Assembly (NCBI GenBank): GCA_946478645.1
Contig: CAMLCW010000070.1
Span: 1-16,604, forward strand
DNA length: 16,604 nucleotides
Direction of reading: 5' to 3'
DNA from: an uncultured Variovorax sp.
GTDB taxonomy: Bacteria > Pseudomonadota > Gammaproteobacteria > Burkholderiales > Burkholderiaceae
Shown: piece by piece, positions 1-8,034 of the stretch
Layout of the letters: each line of letters opens with the position of its first letter
Numbering within the stretch: position 1 is the first letter of the stretch
The notes under the pieces: model-generated
What the model was told of the DNA's origin: nothing
The model's database searches: none
What the model saw: the letters and a program-made list of their open reading frames with translations, nothing else
Made by a program: the position numbers and the translations under genes

Positions 1-109
1 GGAGGAGGCCGCAGGCCGGGGGACATTCGCGGAGAAAGGTACCCCGTCGACGGGAGCGCCGCCCCGAACAACAGCGCTAAAAAAACAGAGCAGCGTGCGA
101 AACGTGCCC

Positions 110-1246
110 TTACATCGACGCTTCGAGCATCGCCGTGTAGTCGTCGCGCGACGCGAGCCGCGGATTGGTCTTGTGGCAGTGGTCGGCCATGGCGCCGTCG
201 ATGATCTTCTCGAACATCGCGGGCGTCACGCCGACTTCGGCCAGGCCCTTGGGCATGCCCAGGCGCGCGTTCATGTCGCGGATCGCCTCGGCCAGGTCTC
301 CGGCCGAGTCGAGGTGCATGGCCTGCGCCATGCGCTGCAGCCGCTGCTCCTTCTGGACCGACTCGGCCCCCGCGTTGAAGCGGATCACCGCGGGCAGGAA
401 GAGGGCGTTGAGCGTGCCGTGGTGCAACCGCGGGTCGACGCCGCCCAGGCTGTGGCTCAGCGAATGCACGCAACCGAGGCCCTTCTGGAACGCCATGGCG
501 CCCTGCATCGACGCGCTCATGAGGTTGAGGCGCGCCTCGCGGTCGCTGCCGTCGTTGGTAGCGCGCTCGATGTGGCCCCAGGCACGCTCCAGGCCGTCGA
601 GCGCGATGCCGTCGGCCGGCGGGTTGAAGGCCGCCGACATGAAGGTTTCCATGCAGTGCGCGATCGCGTCCATGCCGGTCGCGGCCGTGAGCCGGGGCGG
701 CAGGCCGAGCGTGAGCTCGGGGTCGCAGATGGCGGCCTTGGGCATCAGGAACCAGCTGTGGAAGCCGAGCTTGCGGTGGTCGTCGACGATGACGATCGCG
801 CCGCGCGCCACTTCGCTGCCGGTGCCGCTGGTGGTGGGCACCGCGATGATCGGCACCACGCTTTCGGTGATCTTCGGCGAGCCGCCTTCGATGGTGGCGT
901 AGGTCTTGAGCGGGCCTTCATGCGTGGCCGCGATCGCCACGCCCTTGGCGCAGTCGATCGCCGAGCCGCCGCCCACCGCGATGAGCCCGTCGCAGTTCGC
1001 GCTGCGGTAGAGCTCGACCGCCGAGCGCACCGCGGCCTCGGTCGGGTTGGAGGGTGTCTGGTCGAACACGGCGACTTCGAGGTCGGCAATGGCGTCGAGC
1101 GCCTTCTGCAGCACGCCCGCCGCGCGCACACCGGCGTCGGTGACGATCAGCGGGCGACGGATGCCTATGCGCGCGCACTCGCCGGCAAGCAGCTTGATCG
1201 CGCCGAATTCGAACTGGATCTGGGTGAGGTATTGGATCAGGGCCAT
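110..1246 (-). CDS. Iron-containing (group III) alcohol dehydrogenase
   Basis: NAD(P)-dependent oxidoreductase of the Fe-ADH / maleylacetate reductase family, 378 residues, a usual full length. The N-terminal nucleotide-binding half shows GGGSAID (92-98) and PTTSGTGSE (137-145). The C-terminal metal half shows GMDAIAHCME with D193 and H197, then GCVHSLSH with H261, and LHHGTLNA with H275/H276, which together supply the four expected metal ligands. The loop before the last histidine is one residue longer than in FucO-like enzymes. The substrate cannot be read from sequence; simple alcohols, 4-hydroxybutyrate or maleylacetate are all possible. The protein is cytosolic. It diverges from the hydrolase at 1308 with only 61 bp between starts, so the two may share a control region. 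No strong Shine-Dalgarno is seen before this ATG. Family is secure, substrate is not. Confidence 0.93.
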   Translation of the reverse strand: MALIQYLTQIQFEFGAIKLLAGECARIGIRRPLIVTDAGVRAAGVLQKALDAIADLEVAVFDQTPSNPTEAAVRSAVELYRSANCDGLIAVGGGSAIDCAKGVAIAATHEGPLKTYATIEGGSPKITESVVPIIAVPTTSGTGSEVARGAIVIVDDHRKLGFHSWFLMPKAAICDPELTLGLPPRLTAATGMDAIAHCMETFMSAAFNPPADGIALDGLERAWGHIERATNDGSDREARLNLMSASMQGAMAFQKGLGCVHSLSHSLGGVDPRLHHGTLNALFLPAVIRFNAGAESVQKEQRLQRMAQAMHLDSAGDLAEAIRDMNARLGMPKGLAEVGVTPAMFEKIIDGAMADHCHKTNPRLASRDDYTAMLEASM

Positions 1247-1307
1247 GAGCGTGAATGCGTGGGGCAGTACGATTGCCGACCATCGAATCTATCAAGGGCC
1301 GCCAGTC

Positions 1308-2279
1308 TTGCACATCAACAAAACCCTTGGCGCTGTCGCGTCGGGCACATCGCTGACTCCGAAGATGGCCGGCGTGGTCGACCGCATGGCGCGCGCCGGC
1401 CATCCGAGCCTAGACCAGCTCACGCCCGACGAGGCCAGGGCGGCCTACGAGAAGGGCGCCGGCGTGCTCGAGGTGCCCAAGCCCGAACTGGCGCGCATCG
1501 AGGATTTCTCGATCGCCGCGCGCGACGGCGCCGAGTTGCCCGCGCGGCTCTATGCGCCGTCGTCGGCCCGGCTGCCCGCTCTGGTGTACTTCCATGGCGG
1601 CGGCTTCACGGTCGGCAGCATCCGCACGCACGACACGCTGTGCCGCGTGCTGAGCGCCAAGAGTGGGTGCGCGGTGGTATCGATCGACTACCGGCTTGCG
1701 CCCGCGCACAAATTCCCGACCGCAGCGAACGACGCCTGGGACGCCTTCGCCCATGTAGCGAAGGAGGGCGCGCGGCTGGGCATCGACACCGGCCGCCTCG
1801 CGGTCGGCGGCGACAGTGCAGGCGGTACGCTGGCCGCGGTGTGCGCGATTCTTGCGCGCGATGCGGGCCTGCCGCTGGCGCTGCAATTGCTGCTCTATCC
1901 GGGCACCGCAGCGCACCAGGACACCGATTCGCACCGCCGCTTTGCCGACGGCCCGGTGCTGACCAAGGCACTGATCGACTACTTCTTCGGCCAGTACCTG
2001 CGCACGCCGGCCGACCGTGACGACTGGCGCTTCGCGCCGCTGCTGGCCGACGACGTCGACGGCGTGGCGCCGGCCTGGATCGGGCTTGCCGAATGCGATC
2101 CGGTGGTCGACGAGGGCATCGCCTATGCCGACAAGCTGCGCCTGGCCGGCGTGCCGGTCGACCTCGAGATCTACCGCGGCGTCATCCATGAATTCCTCAA
2201 GATGGGGCGCGCCATTCCCGAGGCGCTGCAGGCGCAGGACGATGCCGCGCGTGCCCTTCACGAAGCCTTGAAACCATGA
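1308..2279 (+). CDS. Alpha/beta hydrolase, HSL-type (group IV) esterase
   Basis: Carboxylesterase of the hormone-sensitive-lipase family, 323 residues. The oxyanion motif HGGG is at 96-99, the nucleophile elbow GDSAGG at 168-173 with Ser170, and the acid and base are Asp264 (ECDP) and His294 (GVIHEF). An N-terminal cap of about 85 residues precedes the catalytic core, as is normal for the group. I chose TTG at 1308 because AAGGG lies 9 nt upstream (1294-1298); the first in-frame ATG, at 1365, would remove 19 residues of the cap and has no better ribosome site. The stop overlaps the next start as ATGA, so the gene is translationally coupled to the thioesterase-GNAT fusion. Together they suggest ester or thioester metabolism, but the substrate is unknown. 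Confidence 0.9.
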   Translation: MHINKTLGAVASGTSLTPKMAGVVDRMARAGHPSLDQLTPDEARAAYEKGAGVLEVPKPELARIEDFSIAARDGAELPARLYAPSSARLPALVYFHGGGFTVGSIRTHDTLCRVLSAKSGCAVVSIDYRLAPAHKFPTAANDAWDAFAHVAKEGARLGIDTGRLAVGGDSAGGTLAAVCAILARDAGLPLALQLLLYPGTAAHQDTDSHRRFADGPVLTKALIDYFFGQYLRTPADRDDWRFAPLLADDVDGVAPAWIGLAECDPVVDEGIAYADKLRLAGVPVDLEIYRGVIHEFLKMGRAIPEALQAQDDAARALHEALKP

Positions 2280-3160
2280 CCGAGACAACGAAAAGCCTTC
2301 CCCAGCGCAAAGACTTCCGCTTCTTCCACCGCCTGCGCGTACGTTGGGCCGAGGTCGACATGCAGAAGATCGTTTTCAACGCGCACTACCTGATGTACTT
2401 CGACACCGCCGTTGCCGACTACTGGCGCGCGCTCGCGCTGCCGTACGAAGAGGCGATGCATGCACTCGGCGGCGACCTCTACGTACGCAAGGCGACGATC
2501 GACTTCCGCGCCTCGGCGCGCATGGACGACGTGATCGACGTGGGCATGAAGTGCGCGCGCGTCGGCAACTCGTCGATGGTGTTCGAAGGCGCGCTGTTCC
2601 GCCAGGACCAGTACCTGGTCGGCTGCGAGCTGGTCTATGTGTTCGCCGATCCGGCCACGCAGACCTCGAAGCCGGTGCCCGCGGCGCTGCGCGAAACGCT
2701 GCTGGGCTTCGAGGCCGGCGAGCCGATGTGCACCGTGGAGACCGGCGACTGGAAGACGCTTGGCGAAGGCGCTGGCGCACTGCGCCGCGCGGTCTTCATC
2801 GAGGAACAGAACATCCCCAAGGAGCTCGAGTGGGACGCGCACGACGACGTGGTGCTGCACGCGGTGGTGCGCAATCGGCTCGGCCAGGTGATCGCCACGG
2901 GGCGGCTGCTGAACGCGGTCGACGGCACCGCGATGCTCGGCCGCATGGCGGTGCATCGTACGCTGCGCAGCGGCGGCCACGGCGCGGCCGTGATGCAGGC
3001 GCTCGAGGACGCCGCCCGCGCGCGCGGCGACCGCGAGATCGGCCTGCATGCGCAGCGCAGCGCCGAGCGCTTCTATGCGCGGCGCGGCTACCAGGTGCAC
3101 GGCGAGCCCTTCGAGGAAGCCGGCATACCGCACATCGAGATGCGGCGCGCGCTGGACTGA
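2276..3160 (+). CDS. Hotdog (YbgC/4HBT-type) thioesterase fused to a GNAT acetyltransferase
   Basis: Two-domain protein of 294 residues. Residues about 14-145 are an acyl-CoA thioesterase-like hotdog fold: VRWAEVDMQKIVFNAHYL aligns with the 4HBT/YbgC active-site helix, Asp28 being the presumed catalytic acid. Residues about 155-293 are a GNAT domain of the ElaA/YjcF type: AVFIEEQNIPKELEWD is typical of its start, GRMAVHRTLRSGGHGAAVM holds the acetyl-CoA pyrophosphate loop, and SAERFYARRGY is the usual C-terminal motif. Each domain alone is commonly a separate gene. There is no stop or frameshift between them, so the fusion appears real. It starts within the upstream esterase stop (ATGA). It may hydrolyse an acyl-CoA and acetylate a small molecule, but neither substrate can be inferred. 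It converges on the gene ending at 3175. Confidence 0.9.
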   Translation: MTETTKSLPQRKDFRFFHRLRVRWAEVDMQKIVFNAHYLMYFDTAVADYWRALALPYEEAMHALGGDLYVRKATIDFRASARMDDVIDVGMKCARVGNSSMVFEGALFRQDQYLVGCELVYVFADPATQTSKPVPAALRETLLGFEAGEPMCTVETGDWKTLGEGAGALRRAVFIEEQNIPKELEWDAHDDVVLHAVVRNRLGQVIATGRLLNAVDGTAMLGRMAVHRTLRSGGHGAAVMQALEDAARARGDREIGLHAQRSAERFYARRGYQVHGEPFEEAGIPHIEMRRALD

Positions 3161-3174
3161 ACCGCCGCGGCGCT

Positions 3175-4026
3175 TCAGTTCGGCGGCGGCGGGTCGGGCA
3201 CGTACCGCGCTTCCGACTCCGGAAAGGCCGACGGGCCTTCGGGCCGTGGCCAGCGCGGCGGCTGCAGCGGGATGATGCCGGCCGCCACCAGCGCCTCGCG
3301 GCTGCCGTAGCGGATGCGCACCACCTCGTCGGGTGACGAGCGCGCGCGCTCGAAGGTGGTGCGCGTGACGTGCGAGGCCTCGCGCCGGCCATTGCCCGTG
3401 CCGAGGCTCGGGCCGGGCGCCGCTTGCCGCGCCGGGCCACCCTTGGCCGAGGCGTCCGGCAGCGCCGCTTCCGCCGCGCTGTCGCCGGCCCGGGCCTGCG
3501 GCACGACGGCCTCGGCCGCCGCCGGCGGATGCGGCACGCGCTCGCGGAACATCGCCACGCCGATCACGCCGACGTCGTCGGGCCGGCCGGTGCGGTTCGC
3601 GTACGAGGCGCCGACCGAGGTGAACGCGAAGGCCGCGATCTGCGAATCGCTCTTGCGCCAGCCCGCGATGTCGCTGCGTTCGCCGCCCGAGAAGACGTAG
3701 CCGTTCTGCAGCACGCCCGCGGTTTCGCCGGTGACGATGTTGATGCCGTCCACCGACATCACGGCCATGAGGCGTTCGCCGCCCGGATGCCGCACGCGGA
3801 TCGCATAGTGCGCGCCGGGCCGGCCGGCGACCCAGTACGCGCCGCGATGGCGGTACAACGGAAGTTCGCGGCCGCTGGCGCGGTCGACCACGCTGACCTG
3901 CATCAGCGTGCCGAGGCGGTGGGCGACCGGTGGCGCCGGGTACGGCCGCAGCGGGCTTTCGGCCGACGCGGCGAGCGGGGCAATGACGAAGGCGAGGGCG
4001 ATCGGGAGCAGGCGTCTGCGCTTCAT
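3175..4026 (-). CDS. Secreted protein of unknown function
   Basis: 283 residues beginning with a clear Sec signal peptide: MKRRR, a hydrophobic stretch, and an ASA cleavage motif at 20-22. The mature N-terminal half (about 35-165) is a compact domain with SVDGINIVTGETA, QNGYVFSG, GWRKSDSQIAAFAF and SYANRTGRP..VGVIGVAMF. I recall this pattern from conserved hypothetical proteins of proteobacteria, but I know no assigned function. Residues about 170-225 are a low-complexity Ala/Pro/Gly linker, followed by a short conserved tail (TTFERARSSPDEVVRIRYGSR) and a proline-rich end. Translation start is supported by AAGGA 8 nt upstream (4035-4039, reverse strand). The protein is probably periplasmic or surface-exposed. 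It is monocistronic and lies downstream of the YgfZ terminator, so it needs its own promoter; none is obvious in 4027-4105. Confidence 0.8.
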   Translation of the reverse strand: MKRRRLLPIALAFVIAPLAASAESPLRPYPAPPVAHRLGTLMQVSVVDRASGRELPLYRHRGAYWVAGRPGAHYAIRVRHPGGERLMAVMSVDGINIVTGETAGVLQNGYVFSGGERSDIAGWRKSDSQIAAFAFTSVGASYANRTGRPDDVGVIGVAMFRERVPHPPAAAEAVVPQARAGDSAAEAALPDASAKGGPARQAAPGPSLGTGNGRREASHVTRTTFERARSSPDEVVRIRYGSREALVAAGIIPLQPPRWPRPEGPSAFPESEARYVPDPPPPN

Positions 4027-4105
4027 GGTGGATTTCCTTGGCCGTTTGTAGTGAATCGGTCCGGCTTCTACGGACGGGGATTCACGGCGGGGTCAAGGCG
4101 CAGGC

Positions 4106-4138
4106 AAAAAAATGGCGCTGCCTTGTCGGGGCAGCGCC
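4106..4138 (-). terminator. Rho-independent terminator of ygfZ
   Basis: A perfect 9-bp stem (GGCGCTGCC at 4114-4122, GGCAGCGCC at 4130-4138) with a 7-nt loop is followed, when read on the minus strand, by ATTTTTTT (A-run at 4106-4112). It lies 30 nt past the ygfZ stop and is oriented for that gene. This is the best terminator in the window. Confidence 0.9.
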
Positions 4139-4168
4139 GGCGCTCGCATCGAGGACGCGCAGGACGTT

Positions 4169-5095
4169 CTAAATGTCTTCGAGCAGCGGATAGGGCAGCG
4201 GCTCGACCGTGAGCGCGGGCCCCTCGGCGCCGCGCGCGCGCAGGCCACCGGCCTCGAGCGCCGAGATCTGGACCGACACCAGCGCCGCCCAGCCGCCGCC
4301 CGGCGCCTCGGCGGCCTGGACGACGGTGCCGACGGGCTGTTCGGTATCGCCAGCGGCGAACACCTCGTCGCCCGCGCCCAGCGGCGCGTCGGCCTGCACG
4401 AGGTAGGTGCGGCGCTTGAGCGTGCCGCGGAACTGGCTGCGCGCCACCACTTCCTGGCCCGGGTAGCAGCCCTTCTTGAAATTGACGCCACCGACCGATT
4501 CGTAGTTGATCATCTGCGGCACGAAGGCCTCCACCACGGGGGTGGTCAAGGTCGCGATGCCGCTGCGGACCTCGCTCCAGCGCCAAGCGGCCTCATCGAG
4601 TGCCGGCCCGGTGGGGGCGGCGGCGCCCGTGGGCGCAATCCAGAGCGCGCGCGGCACGCCGTCGGCCGGGTAGAGCGAAATGGCGCTCGCCGACTCGCCC
4701 ACGGCGCTGCGCTGGCCGGGCAGGGCCGCGGCATCGAGCCCGTTGGCGGCGAGCGCGGTGCCGGCCACGCCGTAGAGCGCGAATTCCCCGGTGGCATCGC
4801 TGAGCTTGGCCTTGGCGCGCAGCACGTACATCGAGAGGCGCTTGAGCGTGGCCGCGAGGATGTCGCGGCTGCAGACCAGCAATACCAGGTCGGGCTGCGG
4901 CCGGATGCCGATGAAGCTCGCGATCGCGCGTCCCTTGGCGGTGCAGAGGGCCGCCAGGCGGGCCTCGGCGGGGCCGAGCAGTGCGAAGTCCTGCGTCAGC
5001 TGGCCGTGCAGGAAGCTCGCGGCATCGGGGCCCTCGGCGCGGATCACGCCGAGGTGTGAAAGAGCGGTAACACCATTGAGAACGACAGGGGTCAT
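4169..5095 (-). CDS. ygfZ: YgfZ folate-binding protein (Fe-S cluster / tRNA modification factor)
   Basis: 308-residue member of the GcvT-like aminomethyltransferase fold. The family signature KGCYPGQE is at 208-215 with the essential Cys210, followed by VVARSQFRGTLKRR. In E. coli YgfZ uses folate and supports Fe-S enzymes such as the methylthiotransferase MiaB; that role is taken from the family. The chosen ATG starts MTPVVLNGVTALSHLG, matching normal N-termini. A more upstream ATG at 5167 would add 24 residues that look non-coding. No Shine-Dalgarno is evident; GATAAT sits just before the start and could be a -10 of a short-leader transcript. The gene diverges from mltG with 131 bp between, an arrangement I know from Burkholderiales, and ends at a strong terminator. 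Confidence 0.95.
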   Translation of the reverse strand: MTPVVLNGVTALSHLGVIRAEGPDAASFLHGQLTQDFALLGPAEARLAALCTAKGRAIASFIGIRPQPDLVLLVCSRDILAATLKRLSMYVLRAKAKLSDATGEFALYGVAGTALAANGLDAAALPGQRSAVGESASAISLYPADGVPRALWIAPTGAAAPTGPALDEAAWRWSEVRSGIATLTTPVVEAFVPQMINYESVGGVNFKKGCYPGQEVVARSQFRGTLKRRTYLVQADAPLGAGDEVFAAGDTEQPVGTVVQAAEAPGGGWAALVSVQISALEAGGLRARGAEGPALTVEPLPYPLLEDI

Positions 5096-5226
5096 CGCTG
5101 AATTATCATGGTCGCGGCCGTTCCGTCGCGCCTGCAGGGAATCCCGCCCCGGTTCCTGCAGGGCCACTGGCCATTGGTTCCGATCCGCTCGCTCCTTCCT
5201 CCAACTTCCGCTACTCCCACGGACCC

Positions 5227-6264
5227 GTGCGCCGCTTCTTTCTCACGCTCTTCCTGCTGGCTGCATTGGCCGCGCTCGGCCTTGGTGCGGCCGGCCTCTG
5301 GTGGGTGCACCAGCCGCTCAGGCTGCCCGCGCCCAGCCTCGACCTGTCGGTCGAACCCGGCACCACGCCGCGCGGCGTCGCGCAGGCCGCGGCCGACGCC
5401 GGCGCCGACGTGGAGCCGCAACTGCTCTACCTCTGGTTCCGCCTGTCGGGGCAAGACCGGCAGATCCGCGCCGGCAGCTACGAACTGGCGCGCGGCATCA
5501 CGCCGCGCACGCTGCTCAACGTGCTGGTGCGCGGCGAAGAGGCCACGCGCAGCCTGGTGCTCGTCGAAGGCTGGAACATCCGCCAGGTGCGCGCCGCGCT
5601 CGCCAAGGCCGAACAGCTCAGGCCGGAAACCGTCGGCCTGCCCGACGACGCACTGATGGCGCAGCTCGGCAGGCCCGGCGTCCATCCCGAGGGCCGCTTC
5701 TTCCCCGACACCTACACCTACTCGAAGGGCTCGACCGACCTGGCGCTGCTGCAGCGCGCGATGCGGGCCATGGACAAGAAGCTCGAGGCGGCCTGGGCGG
5801 CGCGGGCGTCCGACCTGCCGCTGAAATCGCCCGATGAGGCGCTGATCCTCGCCAGTATTGTCGAAAAGGAGACAGGCAAGGCCCAGGACCGCGCCGAGAT
5901 CGCGGCCGTGTTCGTCAACCGGCTGCGCGTCGGCATGCCGCTGCAGACCGATCCGACCGTGATCTACGGCCTGGGCACGGCGTTCGACGGCAACCTGCGC
6001 AAGAAAGACCTGCAGGCCGACACGCCCTGGAACACCTACACCCGCGGCGGCCTGCCGCCGACGCCGATCGCGATGCCCGGCAAGGCCGCGCTGCTGGCCG
6101 CGGTGCAGCCGGCGTCGAGCAAGTCGCTCTACTTCGTCTCGCGCGGCGACGGCAGCAGCCACTTCAGCCATTCGCTCGACGAGCACAACCGTGCCGTCAA
6201 CCGCTACCAGCGTGGTGGCGGTGCCATGGGCGGCGAACCCAAGCCGCCGAAGGCCTCCGAATGA
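5227..6264 (+). CDS. mltG: Endolytic murein transglycosylase MltG
   Basis: Inner-membrane lytic transglycosylase (YceG family), 345 residues, that cleaves nascent glycan strands and is thought to terminate their growth. A single N-terminal membrane anchor spans about 4-26 (MRRFF then hydrophobic). A LysM-like region follows at about 38-110. The catalytic YceG core includes [32 protein letters not shown] (Glu213 in EKE is the expected catalytic acid), [21 protein letters not shown] and the [16 protein letters not shown] box. The start is GTG with only a weak upstream site (CGGA); no in-frame ATG fits better. It is the first gene of the mltG-tmk-holB-pilZ-tatD-ankyrin operon, and its stop overlaps the tmk start (ATGA). 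Confidence 0.95.
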   Translation: MRRFFLTLFLLAALAALGLGAAGLWWVHQPLRLPAPSLDLSVEPGTTPRGVAQAAADAGADVEPQLLYLWFRLSGQDRQIRAGSYELARGITPRTLLNVLVRGEEATRSLVLVEGWNIRQVRAALAKAEQLRPETVGLPDDALMAQLGRPGVHPEGRFFPDTYTYSKGSTDLALLQRAMRAMDKKLEAAWAARASDLPLKSPDEALILASIVEKETGKAQDRAEIAAVFVNRLRVGMPLQTDPTVIYGLGTAFDGNLRKKDLQADTPWNTYTRGGLPPTPIAMPGKAALLAAVQPASSKSLYFVSRGDGSSHFSHSLDEHNRAVNRYQRGGGAMGGEPKPPKASE

Positions 6265-6941
6265 ACCGCATGGAAGGCCTTTTTCTCACGCTCGAGGGCA
6301 TCGACGGCGCCGGCAAGTCGAGCCACCTCGACGCCATCGAGGCCCGCTTCCGGGCCCAGGGCCGCACCGTGGTGCGCACCCGCGAGCCGGGCGGCACGCC
6401 CCTGGCCGAAACCCTGCGCGGGCTGGTGCTGGAACAGCCGATGGACCCGCTCACGGAATCGCTGCTGGTGTTCGCCGCACGCAGCGACCACGTGGCGCGC
6501 GTGATCGCGCCGGCGCTCGCGCGCGGCGACGTGGTGCTGTGCGACCGTTTCACCGACGCCACCTTCGCCTACCAGGGCGCGGGGCGCGACTTCGACCTCG
6601 GCGTGCTCTCGACCCTGGAGCAATGGGTGCAGGGGCAGGGCAGTGGGGAAGCGGGGCAGCAGAAGTTGCTGCAGCCGCACGTCACGCTGTGGTTCGACCT
6701 TGCACCCGAGATCGCGGCCGAGCGCCTCGCGGGCGCGCGGCTGCCGGACAAGTTCGAGTCGCAGCCGGTCGCGTTCTTTCGCCGCGTGGCCGCCGGCTAT
6801 GCGGCCCGCGCGGGCGCCGACGCGGCGCGTTTTGCCCGCATCGACGCCAGCCAGACCCGGGACCAGGTCTGGCAGCAGGTCGAGGCGGTGCTCGTGGCGC
6901 GCGGCGTGTTTGCACGGGCTTCGGCAGGGGGCGGACGATGA
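6261..6941 (+). CDS. tmk: Thymidylate kinase
   Basis: Phosphorylates dTMP to dTDP with ATP, an essential step in dTTP synthesis in the cytosol. 226 residues, slightly long for the family. The P-loop [10 protein letters not shown] spans 12-21, the TMP-contact motif REPGGTP 41-47, and [15 protein letters not shown], which holds the DR(Y/F) motif, 95-109. The C-terminal part has the expected [12 protein letters not shown] and LID-type segment. About eight extra residues near 130 ([11 protein letters not shown]) precede the [10 protein letters not shown] strand and account for the added length. The start overlaps the mltG stop; a second ATG three codons on (6270) is an alternative. The stop overlaps an ATG at 6938 that no longer leads into holB (see the element at 6950). 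Confidence 0.97.
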   Translation: MNRMEGLFLTLEGIDGAGKSSHLDAIEARFRAQGRTVVRTREPGGTPLAETLRGLVLEQPMDPLTESLLVFAARSDHVARVIAPALARGDVVLCDRFTDATFAYQGAGRDFDLGVLSTLEQWVQGQGSGEAGQQKLLQPHVTLWFDLAPEIAAERLAGARLPDKFESQPVAFFRRVAAGYAARAGADAARFARIDASQTRDQVWQQVEAVLVARGVFARASAGGGR

Positions 6942-7018
6942 GCGCCGCGCCGGGCCGCCCCAAGCAAGCTCGCTCCCGCTTGGCGGGAAGGCGCGCAGCG
7001 CCAAGGGTGCACCAGTGA
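6938..7018 (+). CDS. Putative 26-codon mini-ORF linking tmk to holB
   Basis: ATG at 6938 overlaps the tmk stop (ATGA), and the reading frame runs 26 codons to a TGA at 7016-7018 that overlaps the holB GTG (GTGA). The predicted peptide starts [14 protein letters not shown] and is Arg/Ala-rich with no recognisable domain. The geometry would let ribosomes pass from tmk to holB by two successive reinitiations. It is probably a by-product of an insertion at the original holB start rather than a gene selected for its peptide. No sequence evidence shows that the peptide is made or stable. Confidence 0.3.
   Translation: MSAAPGRPKQARSRLAGRRAAPRVHQ
6950..7014 (+). repeat. Hairpin-rich REP-like insertion at the tmk/holB junction
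   Basis: About 65 bp between tmk and holB carry several overlapping inverted repeats: CCCGC/GCGGG with a 3-nt loop, CTTGGCG (6979-6985) with CGCCAAG (6999-7005), and GGCGC/GCGCC (6990-6994, 6998-7002). The flanks are near-duplicates: ATGAGCGCCGCGC at 6938 and GTGAGCACCGCGC at 7015 agree at 11 of 13 positions. The right end provides AAGGG, the ribosome site used by holB. The sequence resembles short dispersed palindromic repeats I recall from Comamonadaceae genomes, but no second copy occurs in this window, so the repeat status is an inference. Confidence 0.5.
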
Positions 7019-8034
7019 GCACCGCGCTGTCGCCCTGGCTGCGCCAGCCGCTCGCGGCCTTGCTGCGCCAGCGCGGCCATGCCTGGCTGCTGCAGGGCCC
7101 CTCGGGATTGGGCCAGTACGAACTGGCGCTCGCGCTCGCGTCCGCCTGGCTGTGCGAACAGCCGTCGCAAGAAGAGGGCGGCGCCGCCTGCGGCCAGTGC
7201 CCGAGCTGCCACGCGATCGCGGTGCGCACGCATGCCGACCTCTGCGTGCTGATGCCCGAGGTGGCGATGCAGGAACTCGGCTGGCCGCTCGACGAAAAGG
7301 CCCAGTCCGACATCGACGACAAGAAACGCAAGCCGAGCCGCGAGATCCGCGTCGAGGCGATGCGCGAGGCCGTCGGCTTCGCCCAGCGCACCAGCGCGCG
7401 CGGCCGCGGCAAGGTGGTGCTGGTGTATCCGGCCGAGCGCATGAACAACATCACCGCCAATGCGCTGCTCAAGACGCTCGAGGAACCCGTCGGCGACGTG
7501 CGCTTCGTGCTCGCGAGCGAGGCGGCCTGGCAGCTGCTGCCCACCATCCGCAGCCGCTGCCTGGGCTTCACGATGCCGTGGCCCGCGACCGCCGAGGCCG
7601 AAGCCTGGCTCGCGGCGCACGATGTACCCGCCGCCGACGCGCCGGCGCTGCTTCGTGCGGCCGGCGGCAGGCCGAGCGACGCGTTGCGGCTCGCGCGCGC
7701 CGGGCAGTCGCCCAAGGCGTGGTCTTTGCTGCCGAAGGCGATGGCGCGCGGCGAGGTGGCCGCGCTCGCCGACCAGCCGCCGGCGCAGGCGATCGGCGCG
7801 CTGCAGAAGCTCTGCCACGACCTGATGGCGGTCGGCAGCGGCGCCGCGCCGCGCTTCTTCGAGGCCGGCGACCTGCCGCCCGCCGTGCCTTCACATCTCG
7901 CGCTCGCGCGCTGGTCGAAGTCGCTCGCGAACGCGGCGCGCACCGCCGAACACCCTTTCAACGCGGGGCTCATGCTCGAGGCGCTTGTGAGCGAAGCGCG
8001 AAGCACCCTAAACTCTGCCGCTCGCCGCCCATGA
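7015..8034 (+). CDS. holB: DNA polymerase III delta' subunit
   Basis: Clamp-loader subunit, 339 residues, AAA+ fold. The N-terminal nucleotide-binding site is degenerate (GPSGLGQYE, 28-36, no Lys), as expected for delta', which does not hydrolyse ATP. The zinc module has four cysteines: Cys47, Cys59, Cys62, Cys65 (CGQCPSC). Later come ERMNNITANALLKTLEEP and TIRSRC, the arginine-finger SRC motif. The C-terminal collar domain follows. The start is GTG at 7015 with AAGGG 7 nt upstream (7003-7007), which lies inside the inserted element. The frame stays open far upstream but has no family similarity there. The stop overlaps pilZ (ATGA). A KKRKPSREIRVE segment precedes the conserved helix and is common in this lineage. 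Confidence 0.95.
   Translation: MSTALSPWLRQPLAALLRQRGHAWLLQGPSGLGQYELALALASAWLCEQPSQEEGGAACGQCPSCHAIAVRTHADLCVLMPEVAMQELGWPLDEKAQSDIDDKKRKPSREIRVEAMREAVGFAQRTSARGRGKVVLVYPAERMNNITANALLKTLEEPVGDVRFVLASEAAWQLLPTIRSRCLGFTMPWPATAEAEAWLAAHDVPAADAPALLRAAGGRPSDALRLARAGQSPKAWSLLPKAMARGEVAALADQPPAQAIGALQKLCHDLMAVGSGAAPRFFEAGDLPPAVPSHLALARWSKSLANAARTAEHPFNAGLMLEALVSEARSTLNSAARRP

Noticed and set aside
76..112. Terminator after the Fe-ADH gene (T-run on the minus strand from A7 at 79-85)
   Set aside because: The T-run is present, but no inverted repeat of useful length precedes it; CGTGC repeats there are direct, not inverted.
95..2020. Long plus-strand open frame of 641 codons
   Set aside because: It is antisense to the Fe-ADH and then out of frame with the esterase; Arg/Ala/His-rich translation without any domain, a by-product of high GC content.
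3161..3195. Hairpin between convergent genes at 3160/3175 (CCGCCG/CGGCGG)
   Set aside because: Short stem with a long loop in simple GC repeats, no T-run; probably chance.
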